Below, piece by piece: positions 38,264-46,911 of a DNA stretch of 47,634 bases (within the stretch, counting starts at the first letter, position 1; every line of letters begins with the position of its first letter). The notes beneath the pieces are model-generated. The model worked only from the letters and a program-made list of their open reading frames with translations. It did no database searches and was not told the DNA's origin. A program made the translations under genes and the position numbers. Source of the stretch: Heyndrickxia sporothermodurans (lineage in GTDB: Bacteria; Bacillota; Bacilli; Bacillales; Bacillaceae_C); assembly GCA_018333075.1 (NCBI GenBank), contig BORH01000029.1:1-47634 (forward strand), given 5' to 3'.

Positions 38264-39670
38264 TTATTTTAATACAGGAAGTTGTTCTTTAGTCCACGCT
38301 ATGTAGCCACCTATTAAGTTAAAAACATCCTTAAATCCATTCGCTTGAAGAATACTTGCTGCAATTGCAGAGCGTGTACCGGAACGACATTGAACAATAT
38401 ATTTTTTCCCTTGAGGGATCTCACTTAAACGGTCTTTTAATGTACCGAGCATAATATGTTGTGCAAGCTCGATTCTTCCTTCTTCCCATTCCGATTGGTT
38501 CCGGACATCAATAAGATGATATTGACCATCATTTAATAGTTTTTCGAGCTGATGGACATCAATTTCTCCATAACTTTCTAGCCGTGATGTTTCTTTTAAA
38601 ACAATTACCGGATCAATTTTAGCTATGACTCTATCTAACCCAATTGATGCCAACGCTTTGCGAATTGAATCTACATCTTTTTCCTGTGTTATAAGTACAA
38701 TGTCTTGATTATAATCAATCAACCAGCCTGCCCAATTTGTCATCGATTGATTGTAAGGGATATTCAGTGACCCTTTAATATGTGATAAGGCAAATTCCTT
38801 AGCTGAACGGGTATCGATAAGGACCTTTTCAGAACCAAATTGTTCAAGCTCCTTAACACTTGATAAGTCTTTAATTGGAGTGCATTTTACATACTCTGGA
38901 CCTAGCTTATTAACTTTCTTCATCATGGCAAAATAGATAGGCGGTTCTGGTTGTCCATTGAGTAAAGCAGCAACAAATTCCTCTTCATTATCGATTTGCA
39001 ATGCCCAGTTATTTATTTTTTCATAGCCTACAGTAGAAACGGGAACAGCTCCCAAAGCTTTTCCACAGGCACTCCCTGCTCCATGTGCTGGCCAAACCTG
39101 CAAATAATCCGGTAATGCTTTAAACCTTTTTAAAGAATGAAACATTTGTCTAGCTCCTGCATCAGCGGTCCCTTTCACCCCAGCGGCCTTTTCAAGTAAG
39201 TCTGGACGACCAATATCGCCTACGAAAACAAAATCTCCCGAGAAGATCCCCATTGGCTCGGTTGAACCGCTCCCTTTATCTGTTAATAGAAAGGAAATAC
39301 TTTCAGGAGTGTGACCTGGTGTATGCATTACCTGGAATTCTACAAAACCAATCGTAAAGGTACTTTCATCCTTAAGTAGAATATGCTTGGCATCTTCCAC
39401 ATATTGATATTTCCAATTTTCATCTCCTTCATCTGATAGGTACAATGTTGCATCGAATTGGCTTGCTGCTTCCCTTGATCCAGATACAAAATCAGCATGA
39501 ATATGGGTCTCTGTCACAGCAATGATCGTAAGTCCTTCTTTTTCCGCAGTCTGTTTATACATGTCAAGATGGCGTGAAGGATCAATAATAATCGCTTCTC
39601 CTGTACGCTGACATCCAATTAAATAGGACATATGAGCAAGATTTTCATCAAAAAAAGAACGAAAGAACAT
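38264..39670 (-). CDS. Persulfide dioxygenase-rhodanese fusion (CstB-like)
   Basis: A 468-residue enzyme with three parts: a metallo-beta-lactamase-fold persulfide dioxygenase (1-245), an inactive rhodanese-like domain lacking its Cys (about 260-350) and a C-terminal rhodanese (about 365-466) with active C428 in VQCRSGTRS. Metal ligands of the dioxygenase: H56, H58, D60 (HIHADF), H116 and H196. C202 (GSACGKALG) matches the second reactive Cys of S. aureus CstB. It oxidises and transfers the persulfide sulfur made by SQR, giving thiosulfate or sulfite. Last gene of the sqr operon, 12 bp after the DUF1641 gene. Confidence 0.9.
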   Translation of the reverse strand: MFFRSFFDENLAHMSYLIGCQRTGEAIIIDPSRHLDMYKQTAEKEGLTIIAVTETHIHADFVSGSREAASQFDATLYLSDEGDENWKYQYVEDAKHILLKDESTFTIGFVEFQVMHTPGHTPESISFLLTDKGSGSTEPMGIFSGDFVFVGDIGRPDLLEKAAGVKGTADAGARQMFHSLKRFKALPDYLQVWPAHGAGSACGKALGAVPVSTVGYEKINNWALQIDNEEEFVAALLNGQPEPPIYFAMMKKVNKLGPEYVKCTPIKDLSSVKELEQFGSEKVLIDTRSAKEFALSHIKGSLNIPYNQSMTNWAGWLIDYNQDIVLITQEKDVDSIRKALASIGLDRVIAKIDPVIVLKETSRLESYGEIDVHQLEKLLNDGQYHLIDVRNQSEWEEGRIELAQHIMLGTLKDRLSEIPQGKKYIVQCRSGTRSAIAASILQANGFKDVFNLIGGYIAWTKEQLPVLK

Positions 39671-39682
39671 ATTAATTTCCTC

Positions 39683-40246
39683 CTATTTCACTTTTTTATT
39701 CATCACTTCTAGCAATAACTCGAAATATTTAAATCCTTTTTGGAGAGTTGGATCTTTAAGTAAGCGATACAAGCGTAAAATAGAAATATTTCCGGTATCT
39801 TTATTTTCTTGATAACGCTCATTTGTTTCCTTCATTATCTCAATACCTTTTTTCATTGGGATTACCTCGTCTATTCCCCGCATTAAATAATCAACAGAAT
39901 TTGAATCCCCTAGAGTATTCGTTAAAAATGACATCCATTCTTCAAGCTTATTAATCATTTGGACTAGATTAGGTAAACATTGAACAAATGACACCATTGC
40001 TTCTAAATGCTCCTTATTTAAATGTAAGCTTTCTACCTTTTCCTCTGCTTCTTTGATTAAATGATTAAACCCTTTTTCATCGCTTAACGTGTAAGTAACA
40101 AAGGATAACTTATCTTCAATAGACTGAATGGCTGCTGTAAACTCAGGAAGTTTTTTTACAAGATAGGAAAGAGATTCAATTTGTTCAGTCTTCTCTAACT
40201 CTTGTAAAATGCCACCGAAATCCGTATCCATATTCGTCGTGTTCAT
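39683..40246 (-). CDS. DUF1641 protein of the sulfide operon
   Basis: A 187-residue, mostly helical cytoplasmic protein with the DUF1641 pattern in its second half (residues about 120-160, DEVIPMKKGIEIMKETNERY). DUF1641 proteins occur next to formate dehydrogenase (YrhD) or sulfide:quinone oxidoreductase genes; their role is unknown, perhaps helping the oxidoreductase meet the membrane. It sits between sqr (29 bp) and the CstB-like gene (12 bp), so it is part of the same pathway. Confidence 0.82.
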   Translation of the reverse strand: MNTTNMDTDFGGILQELEKTEQIESLSYLVKKLPEFTAAIQSIEDKLSFVTYTLSDEKGFNHLIKEAEEKVESLHLNKEHLEAMVSFVQCLPNLVQMINKLEEWMSFLTNTLGDSNSVDYLMRGIDEVIPMKKGIEIMKETNERYQENKDTGNISILRLYRLLKDPTLQKGFKYFELLLEVMNKKVK

Positions 40247-40275
40247 TATGCTCCGCTCCCCCTTCCCATCATGTC

Positions 40276-41475
40276 CTACATAACTCCTTTTAACATTCCA
40301 TTAAAGTACATAAGAGGTAATAAGTTTTTCTTTAATAGATACATACTCATTCTTTCTTTTGATTGATCTATTGGAAAAGTCTCTTGCGGGTTTTTATTAT
40401 AGTCAAATTCAGCTAAAACTAGTTTGTTATAGCCTGTTACTAATGGACAGGATGTATACCCATCGTATTTGGCATTCATTTCTTTATTGTTTATAATGGC
40501 TAGTAGATTTTCTACAACAACAGGAGCTTGTTTACGAATGGCAGCACCTGTTTTGGATGTAGGAAGATTGGTGCAGTCTCCTGCAGCAAAAATATTTCGG
40601 TAACGAGTATGTCTTAATGTAAATTTGTCTACATCAACATATCCATCAGCATCAGCAAGAGAGCTTTGTGCAATAAATGGAGGTGCCCCCATCGGTGGTG
40701 AAACATGGATCATGTCGTAATCCTTGGTCATAATTTCATTAGTATCGAGATTTTTAAACGTGGCAATTTTCTTTTCTGCATCTATTTCGATTAAATCTAT
40801 TCGATAATTTGTTTCAATGTTTTTCCGTTCAATGACTTTCTCCAACGTATCTGCATAGCGTTTAACAGCAAAAATTGTTGGTAATCCAGAAGCAAACACA
40901 ATCGTTGACTTTTGACGAACACCTGAAATTCTGAAGTAATCATCTGCTAAATACATTATTTTTTGCGGGGCTCCACCACATTTCACCTGTGTACTTGGCT
41001 GTGTAAAAATGGCTGTACCACCTTTGAAATTTTGTATTGCCTCCCATGTGCTTTGAACATAATCCGCAGAGTAATTACTACATACTCCATTTTTTCCAAG
41101 CGATTCTTCCAGTCCTTTTACTTGACCCCAATTGATTTGCAGACCTGCTGTTACGACAAGATATTTATAATGTATTTGAGTTCCATTACGAGTTAAGACG
41201 AGATTATCCTCTGGAACAAGCTCACTTACCGTATCTTTCACCCACTTTGCTCCTTCAGGAATTAATGTTTCTTGATCTCGAACAGAATCTTCAATATTCG
41301 CTGCACCTCCACCAACTAATGTCCATAATGGTTGGTAGTAATGCTTTTCAGCTGGATCTACAATAATCACTTTTCCCCTTAAATACGGGGCTCTTCTTAA
41401 TAAACGGGAAGCAATAGAAATTCCGGCTGACCCCGCTCCCACAATAGTAATGGTTGTATCAATGATATTTGACAT
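40276..41475 (-). CDS. sqr: Sulfide:quinone oxidoreductase
   Basis: A 399-residue FAD enzyme that oxidises sulfide at the membrane, passes electrons to quinone and hands the sulfur to a thiol acceptor. N-terminal FAD motif GAGSAGIS (13-20). The redox cysteine pair is C166 (TQVKCGGAPQ) and C343 (YTSCPLVTGYNKLVLAEF), with C132 as a third common cysteine; FAAGDCTNLPTSKTGAA (297-312) closes the FAD site. The C-terminal helices (MYLLKKNLLPLMYFNGML) fit membrane docking. Closest to the type II (mitochondrial-like) group. First gene of sqr-DUF1641-cstB-like. AAAGGAGGG precedes the ATG. Confidence 0.93.
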   Translation of the reverse strand: MSNIIDTTITIVGAGSAGISIASRLLRRAPYLRGKVIIVDPAEKHYYQPLWTLVGGGAANIEDSVRDQETLIPEGAKWVKDTVSELVPEDNLVLTRNGTQIHYKYLVVTAGLQINWGQVKGLEESLGKNGVCSNYSADYVQSTWEAIQNFKGGTAIFTQPSTQVKCGGAPQKIMYLADDYFRISGVRQKSTIVFASGLPTIFAVKRYADTLEKVIERKNIETNYRIDLIEIDAEKKIATFKNLDTNEIMTKDYDMIHVSPPMGAPPFIAQSSLADADGYVDVDKFTLRHTRYRNIFAAGDCTNLPTSKTGAAIRKQAPVVVENLLAIINNKEMNAKYDGYTSCPLVTGYNKLVLAEFDYNKNPQETFPIDQSKERMSMYLLKKNLLPLMYFNGMLKGVM

Positions 41476-41971
41476 TCTTTTCCCTCCTTTAAAACTGGAA
41501 ATATAGTACTGATTAAAGCTGTAAGTAAATTATAGTAAAACGCTTTCAACGAATATATAGGGGAAATCCCTCAATTGATAGAACGAAACTGTTCAGACCA
41601 TTAAGCTTATGACATTAACGAAGGAGTTTAATAGTTTACTGGAAACATAATAATGAGGAATTAGATACTTTAAATCACCTCATTCCAATTTTTAGAATGA
41701 AGATTTCAAACAAGTGGTAAACAAGTACTTAGACAAAGATTTTTCCGGGGAATAATGGAGATGGACTTTTTGTAGGAGTTGGTAAAGTTATAAAGATAAT
41801 TGAAGGAAATATATGTTAGAGAATTAGTCAGTAATCAGTAATAAGACTAGAGCCGGTGAAGATCAGCAGCTTTCTGTTTTTCCACTAGTGAAAAAGGACT
41901 ATAATAAAATAAAGGTAATTCAATAAAAATTCTGTGCTACATTGGCTGATTAGCAACCAGCGTGATTTATT
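41476..41971. other. sqr upstream gap, no gene
   Basis: On the - strand a TATAAT at about 41533-41538 and a TGAAAGCGTT (half of a cre-like site, about 41539-41548) lie 60-75 bp before sqr; a matching -35 is not clear. The rest holds a TTTTTCC/GGAAAAA-like palindrome near 41876 and nothing recognisable. Confidence 0.4.
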
Positions 41972-42209
41972 TTGATTATTGAAATGGATGGCTATTTTCT
42001 TCATGTTTTACTTACTGGAAAAAGGTGTTCCAAAGCACTTATTAAAGCAAAAACATTTACAAGCTAAAGAAATAACTTACGAAATAAAAGACCTTCCTGC
42101 TATATTTTGCAGACTTCATAATTATGAACAAGTTTCTTATGCCAGTGATGTTAAAGTGGATTTTGTAATTGATACTGATACAGATATAATTTATTCACCT
42201 TCTTATTAG
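41972..42209 (+). pseudogene. Small gene broken in an A-run
   Basis: From ATG 41984 the frame reads MDGYFLHVLLTGK and is lost in five A at 42019-42023. With four A it would continue as GVPKHLLKQKHLQAKEITYE, IKDLPAIFCRLHNYEQVSYA and SDVKVDFVIDTDTDIIYSPS, ending at 42209 (about 75 residues). No ribosome site precedes the ATG. A TTG frame at 41979 that reads straight through gives an implausible hydrophobic start. Family unknown. Confidence 0.5.
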
Positions 42210-42236
42210 GGAGAATATCTCATAAGGGGGATTAAA

Positions 42237-42329
42237 ATGATAATGTTTGCTACAGGGGAACAGCCTAAATTTGTTAAAGATATAAAACGTATGGATGAAA
42301 CTCCTAAAGAAATTTCCATTCGCTATTAA
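42237..42329 (+). CDS. 30-residue peptide frame, uncertain
   Basis: ATG at 42237 after AAGGGGG (six-base gap) encodes MIMFATGEQPKFVKDIKRMD ETPKEISIRY. The ribosome site is good and it lies 27 bp after the broken gene, so it may be the beginning or remainder of a co-transcribed gene. No family. Confidence 0.35.
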   Translation: MIMFATGEQPKFVKDIKRMDETPKEISIRY

Positions 42330-42516
42330 AAATGCTAGATTGATTCTTTTAAAACGGATTTGTTACCATTTCACTCCACTTCGTATCATCGGGGTAAACT
42401 TTTTAAATACGTTCCCTGCGCTACGCTCCAATGCCTTCCGAAAAAATATATTCGTTAAAAGAGATTTTTTCACTGTTTCTTTTCACCTCCATAAGCTAAC
42501 AAAAGGGGTGATAAAA

Positions 42517-43350
42517 GTGAAATTAAGAAATCAAATGGACACAACTGCCTATAATCAAACATATTTCCGTCCATCTTGTTCGCCTGCATTAAATTTGAGG
42601 GTTAAAACTTCAGATTTCTTCGATCCTTATTATGAAAAAACATATGAACAAATTCAGGTTCCTGCAGCATTAACCAGAACTCCAGAAGAGACACTTCTCA
42701 ACTATTTTAGTATTTTGCGTGAAGCTGATAACACCATAGAAAGACGAAGTTGTGGAACAATAGGTTATGCTCGCATTCCGTTCCCTCTAGCCTATAATTT
42801 TTTATCTAAGGAGTTTCAGAAAAAATTAAGTTTTGAGGAATACCTTCACTCGTTTGCCGGGATAGGACATACCAATTTAATAAAGCTTGCCCGGATATCT
42901 AATAAAAAAACGGAAGTGAGGTTTTTTTACGAAATTGAAACAATCGAAGCGTTTGAAGGCATCGATACCGAATACTTCGGCTATTCTTACGGATTTATCC
43001 AACTTACTCAGGAACAAACAGGTTACCGAATTTCTGATATGAATAGGATTAAGGAGGATTTTCTATGCGCACCTTACCATGGTTGGTCTCATGATGCAGA
43101 AGCAGTTGTAGAAGTTAAATATGGGGGCTGGTGTAAGTTAATAAAACATAGATATCCAACCATTAAAAATGGTTATGCGAAAAACATTCAATTTCAGGGT
43201 AATGATGGTGCCGTTTACTATATGATATTTTTCACACTTACAAATGGAACTGATGTAGAAATAGCTCAATATCGTAAAGTTGACAATGAGGGTTGGAAAC
43301 AAGTAAAAATGAAGCCCGAAGAAGAGTGTTTAACAAAAAGTGATTCATAA
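42517..43350 (+). CDS. Conserved Bacillus protein of unknown function
   Basis: A 277-residue soluble protein without signal peptide. I chose GTG at 42517, six bases after AAAGGGGTG; the frame is open further upstream but reads unlike protein there. Features: PEETLLNYFSILREADN (about 56-72), FAGIGHTNLIKLARI, a YFGYSYGFIQL beta segment, and a conserved-looking FLCAPYHGWSHDAEAVVEVK (about 185-204), then TNGTDVEIAQYRKVDNEGW near the end. I believe close relatives exist in other bacilli as uncharacterised proteins, but I cannot name a domain. No operon partner. Confidence 0.72.
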   Translation: MKLRNQMDTTAYNQTYFRPSCSPALNLRVKTSDFFDPYYEKTYEQIQVPAALTRTPEETLLNYFSILREADNTIERRSCGTIGYARIPFPLAYNFLSKEFQKKLSFEEYLHSFAGIGHTNLIKLARISNKKTEVRFFYEIETIEAFEGIDTEYFGYSYGFIQLTQEQTGYRISDMNRIKEDFLCAPYHGWSHDAEAVVEVKYGGWCKLIKHRYPTIKNGYAKNIQFQGNDGAVYYMIFFTLTNGTDVEIAQYRKVDNEGWKQVKMKPEEECLTKSDS

Positions 43351-43443
43351 AATATAGGTGTCGTAATTTTAAAACTCTTTTTAATCTAACTAGCGGAGCA
43401 GGTTGGTGAAATAAAATATTCTTTAAGGTATTATTCAGAAAAA

Positions 43444-43452
43444 TGTTATAAT
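43444..43452 (+). promoter_or_regulatory. Extended -10 promoter
   Basis: TGTTATAAT: TG one base before a perfect TATAAT (43447-43452). No good -35, which extended -10 promoters can lack. Confidence 0.5.
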
Positions 43453-43458
43453 ATTTCT

Positions 43459-43547
43459 ATATAAGTAAGGTGCGGAAACACTTTTATCGATATAAAACAA
43501 GACCATATAGCAAGAACGATCTAAGATAAACTTGGGTCGTTTTTTTA
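43459..43547 (+). ncRNA. Possible small RNA, about 85 nt
   Basis: Between the extended -10 promoter and a terminator (AACGATC/GGTCGTT stem at 43515-43540, then seven T) there is no open frame. A short transcript starting near 43459 and ending near 43547 is predicted. It may equally be an attenuated leader whose gene has decayed (see relic at 43780). Confidence 0.4.
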
Positions 43548-43779
43548 TCAGGTGATGTCATGAAGTAAGAAGTGAAAAAGCCAAAGAAGAATAAAGAAAA
43601 GCTATTTTGCAACTAACCCAAAGCAAAGGAACTTATGAGTGTGGATAAACCTGTCTGTACAAAGGCATTGAGTATGTGCAATTTGTTACTCGTTTAGGCC
43701 ATTGTATAACCAAAAAAGAGTCCACTGAATAGCCTGACAGTTTGATTTTAAAAATAGTGGACTTTGTCGCAACAACCGA

Positions 43780-43982
43780 ACGATTTTAATAGGCTTTAAA
43801 GATCAAATTGGCAAACGAGTATATAAAATTGGTTTGTCTTAAAATTTATTAAAAAATTCAACTTTAGCCTAGGACATTATCTAAATAAAGGAATCATTGA
43901 CTCCTTTCTCGAAATTGAAACGGAAGAGAATATTCAACTATTAGTGCGGGTTTGTTCAATAGGTATAGTCACTAAAATATAA
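43780..43982 (+). pseudogene. Gene relic, family unknown
   Basis: Protein-like pieces in different frames: FKDQIGKRVYKIGLS, then KFNFSLGHYLNKGIIDSFLE and IETEENIQLLVRVCSIGIVT ending at a TAA (43980). No start or ribosome site. The 43548-43780 stretch has only an AGTCCACT/AGTGGACT inverted repeat. Confidence 0.35.
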
Positions 43983-44015
43983 TGGAATAAATAAAAAGGC
44001 GAAAGGAAGATGGTT

Positions 44016-44561
44016 ATGATTTATATCGCTCTTCTTCGTGGGATAAACGTGGGTGGAAAAAATAAAATTGACATGAAGTTGCTTAAACAAACGTTTGAAA
44101 AAGTCGGGATGAATGATGTGGTGACATACATCAATACTGGTAATATTATTTTTTCATACAAAGGTACATCAAAAACTGAACTATCACGTATTTTGGAAGA
44201 AGCAATACATAATGATTTCGGATTACAAATTAAAGTAGTAGTTCGTAGTGTCGATGATGTCAGAAGAATCATTAACGCTATTCCTGACACATGGAGAAAT
44301 GACAAAGACATGAAAAGTGATGTCATGTTTTTATGGGATGAAATTGATGATGAATCGGTACTTGAGAATTTGATCATCAAACCAAATATTGATACGGTGA
44401 AATATGTCCCCGGCGCGATTCTATGGTCAGTTGACAAGAAAAATGTAACCAAAAGCGGAATGTTAAAGATAATTGGATCAAAGTTATACAAACAAATTAC
44501 TGTAAGAAATGTCAACACCGCTCGTATGATATATAAACTCATGCAAGCTCAAAACAGTTAA
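44016..44561 (+). CDS. DUF1697 family protein
   Basis: A 181-residue protein of the DUF1697 family, recognised by the opening YIALLRGINVGGKNKIDMK, then YINTGNIIFSY and the C-terminal SKLYKQITVRNVNTARMIYK. Length is usual. I chose ATG 44016, eight bases after AAGGA; ATG 44010 is too close to it. Biochemical role unknown. Stand-alone gene in a region of relics. Confidence 0.88.
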   Translation: MIYIALLRGINVGGKNKIDMKLLKQTFEKVGMNDVVTYINTGNIIFSYKGTSKTELSRILEEAIHNDFGLQIKVVVRSVDDVRRIINAIPDTWRNDKDMKSDVMFLWDEIDDESVLENLIIKPNIDTVKYVPGAILWSVDKKNVTKSGMLKIIGSKLYKQITVRNVNTARMIYKLMQAQNS

Positions 44562-44888
44562 ATTAGCCATAATAATTGTACAATTAATTTTTATCGTTTT
44601 GGGCAAGGAAAACCGATTCATTCGAAGTGAGGGTAAAATGAAAAAGACCACTATGTTTAAAAAAACAATTTATTATCAAATGAGATTAGAATAAGTTTAA
44701 GTGGAATGGAAAAATAACCGTACGGTCTCAATTAACAATCAAATTTGATTTTTTAAACAAAGAAGGCACATACGGAAATTAGTTTTTCTTAGCAAGTGAT
44801 GTGTATGTGAAACTATCTACTTAAAGTAATGGGGGCTTTAGTTTAATCGGGGGAATCACTGATGCACTAACACTACCGCTTTAAGCAA
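44562..44888. other. Intergenic, nothing recognised
   Basis: AT-rich, stops in all frames at short intervals; no repeat or regulatory element I can support. Confidence 0.4.
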
Positions 44889-44916
44889 CTGGGGGACAAG
44901 CCCCCGTTCTTTTTTA
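44889..44916 (+). terminator. Terminator between convergent genes
   Basis: GGGGG-ACAAG-CCCCC stem (44891-44905) followed by GTTCTTTTTT on the + strand. Confidence 0.75.
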
Positions 44917-44928
44917 AAGTAGTAAAGT

Positions 44929-46209
44929 TCAGATTTTCTTTTTTTTCGGGTATCCGATGAGGATAGCGATGATTCCGCAGATTCCTATGAGGATTGGATA
45001 AAAAGAGTATTGCAGGATGCTCACTGGCGATATTTCTGCTACACTTGCGGCTGCCAGGAATTGGGCTCCGTATGGCAGTAAGCCTTGGATCGTACAGGAG
45101 AAAATATCTAATATACTTGCGGACTTTCGCGGCTCAATCCCATACTGATCAGCAATATTTTTTGCAAGCGGGCCGGCAATTAAAATAGCAATCGTATTAT
45201 TTGCCGTCGATAAATCTGTTAGGCCCACAAGACCGGCAATACTAAATTCAGCACCCTTTTTCGATTTAATCCTTCGTGTCGCAAGGTAAAGCAGAAAGTC
45301 AACTCCGCCGTTAAATTTAATAACCTCCACCATTCCAGCTATTAATATCGCAAGAAAGGCATTTTCATACATGCCTGCCATTCCTTCGCCAATCTTTTGC
45401 AAAAGGCTCATTAAATGATAGCTGCCATCCGCTAAGCCAACAGCCCCGGCGAGAACAATCCCTAATGCCAAAACAAGGAAAACATTCATTCCAACTAACG
45501 CAAAAATAATAACCAAAACATAGGGGACAATTTTTACCCAACTATAGCTTAAATGCTCTACTTGTGCTGTTTCACCCATTGTGATAGCCCCTAAAATAAT
45601 ACCCGTTACAATAGCTGCCGGCAACGCAATCCAAAAATTCACCTTAAATTTATCCTTCATTTGTGCGCCTTGTGAACGAACAGCAGTAATAGTTGTATCT
45701 GAAATAAAGGATAAATTATCGCCAAACATCGAACCGCCAATAATCGCCGCCATTACTAAAGCCATGGAAAAGTCGGTATGCTCGCTTATCCCAACTCCAA
45801 TTGGCGCCAGTGCAACAATTGTTCCCATCGATGTACCCATTGATAGGGAGATAAAGCAGGCAATGATGAACAAGCCTACGACAAGCATGTTTTGCGGAAC
45901 GACAGATAAAGCAAAGTTCACAGTGGAGTCCACTGCCCCCATGCCTTTTGCTGCCTCTGAAAAGGCACCAGCCAAGAGAAAAATAACAACCATCAGCATG
46001 ACATTTAAATTTCCTGCGCCTTGGCAAAAAATATCAACCTTTCGCACAAACGGTTCTTTTCGATTCATCGCTAGAGCCACAGCGCCTGAAATGGCAATGG
46101 CTACAATGACAGGAAAGGCATAAAAATCACCTGTAATAACCCCTGAACCAATAAATAAAATCAAAAAAACAACAAATGGGATCAGCGCCCATGGATTCCC
46201 TTTCTTCAT
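44929..46209 (-). CDS. NhaC-family transporter, probable methionine uptake (MetT-like)
   Basis: A 426-residue membrane protein of the NhaC Na+/H+ antiporter superfamily with about 11 segments. Typical motifs: FISLSMGTSMGTIVALAPIG, IIGGSMFGDNLSFISDTTI, and GLTDLSTANNTIAILIAGPL. The gene sits behind a SAM-I riboswitch with terminator, so it is expressed when SAM is scarce. NhaC-type proteins under S-box control have been predicted as methionine transporters (MetT); that role fits better than sodium export. GGAGG precedes the ATG. Local base composition (GC-richer codons) differs a little from its neighbours, so acquisition is possible. Confidence 0.85.
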   Translation of the reverse strand: MKKGNPWALIPFVVFLILFIGSGVITGDFYAFPVIVAIAISGAVALAMNRKEPFVRKVDIFCQGAGNLNVMLMVVIFLLAGAFSEAAKGMGAVDSTVNFALSVVPQNMLVVGLFIIACFISLSMGTSMGTIVALAPIGVGISEHTDFSMALVMAAIIGGSMFGDNLSFISDTTITAVRSQGAQMKDKFKVNFWIALPAAIVTGIILGAITMGETAQVEHLSYSWVKIVPYVLVIIFALVGMNVFLVLALGIVLAGAVGLADGSYHLMSLLQKIGEGMAGMYENAFLAILIAGMVEVIKFNGGVDFLLYLATRRIKSKKGAEFSIAGLVGLTDLSTANNTIAILIAGPLAKNIADQYGIEPRKSASILDIFSCTIQGLLPYGAQFLAAASVAEISPVSILQYSFYPILIGICGIIAILIGYPKKKKI

Positions 46210-46233
46210 TGTTCTACCTCCAAAAAATAAAAT

Positions 46234-46254
46234 GGGACACGTTTTTTGTCCAAA
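46234..46254. repeat. GGGACA...TGTCC repeat, copy 4 (degenerate)
   Basis: GGGACACGTTTTTTGTCC in the leader of the NhaC-family gene, resembling copies at 1911, 2074 and 36414. Confidence 0.4.
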
Positions 46255-46282
46255 GGTAAGAAAGTATAAAATTTACTAAGGA

Positions 46283-46345
46283 TACTAGACATGTAAAGTG
46301 TCAGCTATGTCTAGCTCCAGCGCCTATCGGCTAGCGCTTTTCTTA
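46283..46345. repeat. Dispersed Bacillus repeat TGTCTAGCTCCAGCGCCT
   Basis: TGTCTAGCTCCAGCGCC followed by TATCGGCTAGCGCTT is a form of a sequence I know as widely scattered in Bacillus genomes. CTAGACAT before it (46288) forms an inverted repeat with ATGTCTAG. It lies between the S-box terminator and the NhaC-family gene, inside the leader RNA. Confidence 0.6.
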
Positions 46346-46356
46346 TTCTTTGCCCC

Positions 46357-46518
46357 GAAAAAAGACCTCATCTTGAAACAACAAGAAGAGGCCTTATATC
46401 TATAAAACACTCCTCTTATCTATCAAGCCTTTGCTTGCTGGATTTGGCACAGCAACTTAATCACTAAGTTCCGCTGCCGAGATCTCATCGGGCCAGTCCC
46501 TCCATCTCTCTTGATAAG
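46357..46518 (-). promoter_or_regulatory. SAM-I riboswitch (S-box) with terminator
   Basis: On the - strand the aptamer begins CTTATCAAGAGAG (46518-46506), followed by GGAGGGACTGGCCC and GATGAGATCTCGGCAGC, and P1 closes with CTTGATAGATAAGAG (46427-46413). The terminator GGCCTCTTCTTG/CAAGATGAGGTC (46393-46363) then TTTTTTC follows. These are the canonical S-box parts; SAM binding causes termination upstream of the NhaC-family gene. Confidence 0.95.
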
Positions 46519-46911
46519 AAGAAAAAATTATATTTTTTTTAACAGTAAATAAAAGATTACATGATTTTTATTCCTTTATCAATAAAATTTTTAGTTATTG
46601 ACCTTATTTACAAAAATCTTTTGTTTTTATTACCGTTTTTAGGAATATATGAAGGAATATTCTCAAGCTCAAATAGATCCCACTATTTACGAGGTAGATG
46701 TAGATTTAATATAAAGTTTGATTATTTATTAAAAGGGGCGGTTTATAAAAAGAATGATCAATGTATAGTCCAGTTGAGTGCGATACTTTTTAAGCATTGT
46801 CGTTTTTTATTGCGAAGCAATGTACTTAAAGTAAAGGGGGTGCAGTACAAAAAGGATTAACGCTTTTTTGTTGAAGTTATTAAACTATCGGTAGAAATGC
46901 TAATTTAAATA
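46519..46911. other. Gap between S-box and IS21 element
   Basis: A 99-codon frame at 46561-46860 has no ribosome site and an unlikely composition; I do not call it. No other element recognised. The left end of the IS21 element may lie near 46911. Confidence 0.4.

Noticed and set aside
42295-42516. N-terminal extension of the protein starting at 42517
   Set aside because: The extension lacks a ribosome site and reads as basic, low-quality sequence; GTG at 42517 has a good site.
44021-44542. 173-codon - strand frame inside the DUF1697 gene
   Set aside because: Shadow; the + strand has the family motifs and the ribosome site.
45581-46123. 180-codon + strand frame inside the NhaC-family gene
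   Set aside because: Shadow of the transporter gene, which has clear family motifs and a riboswitch.
46561-46860. 99-codon + strand frame between S-box and IS21
   Set aside because: No ribosome site and low-complexity, unlikely composition.
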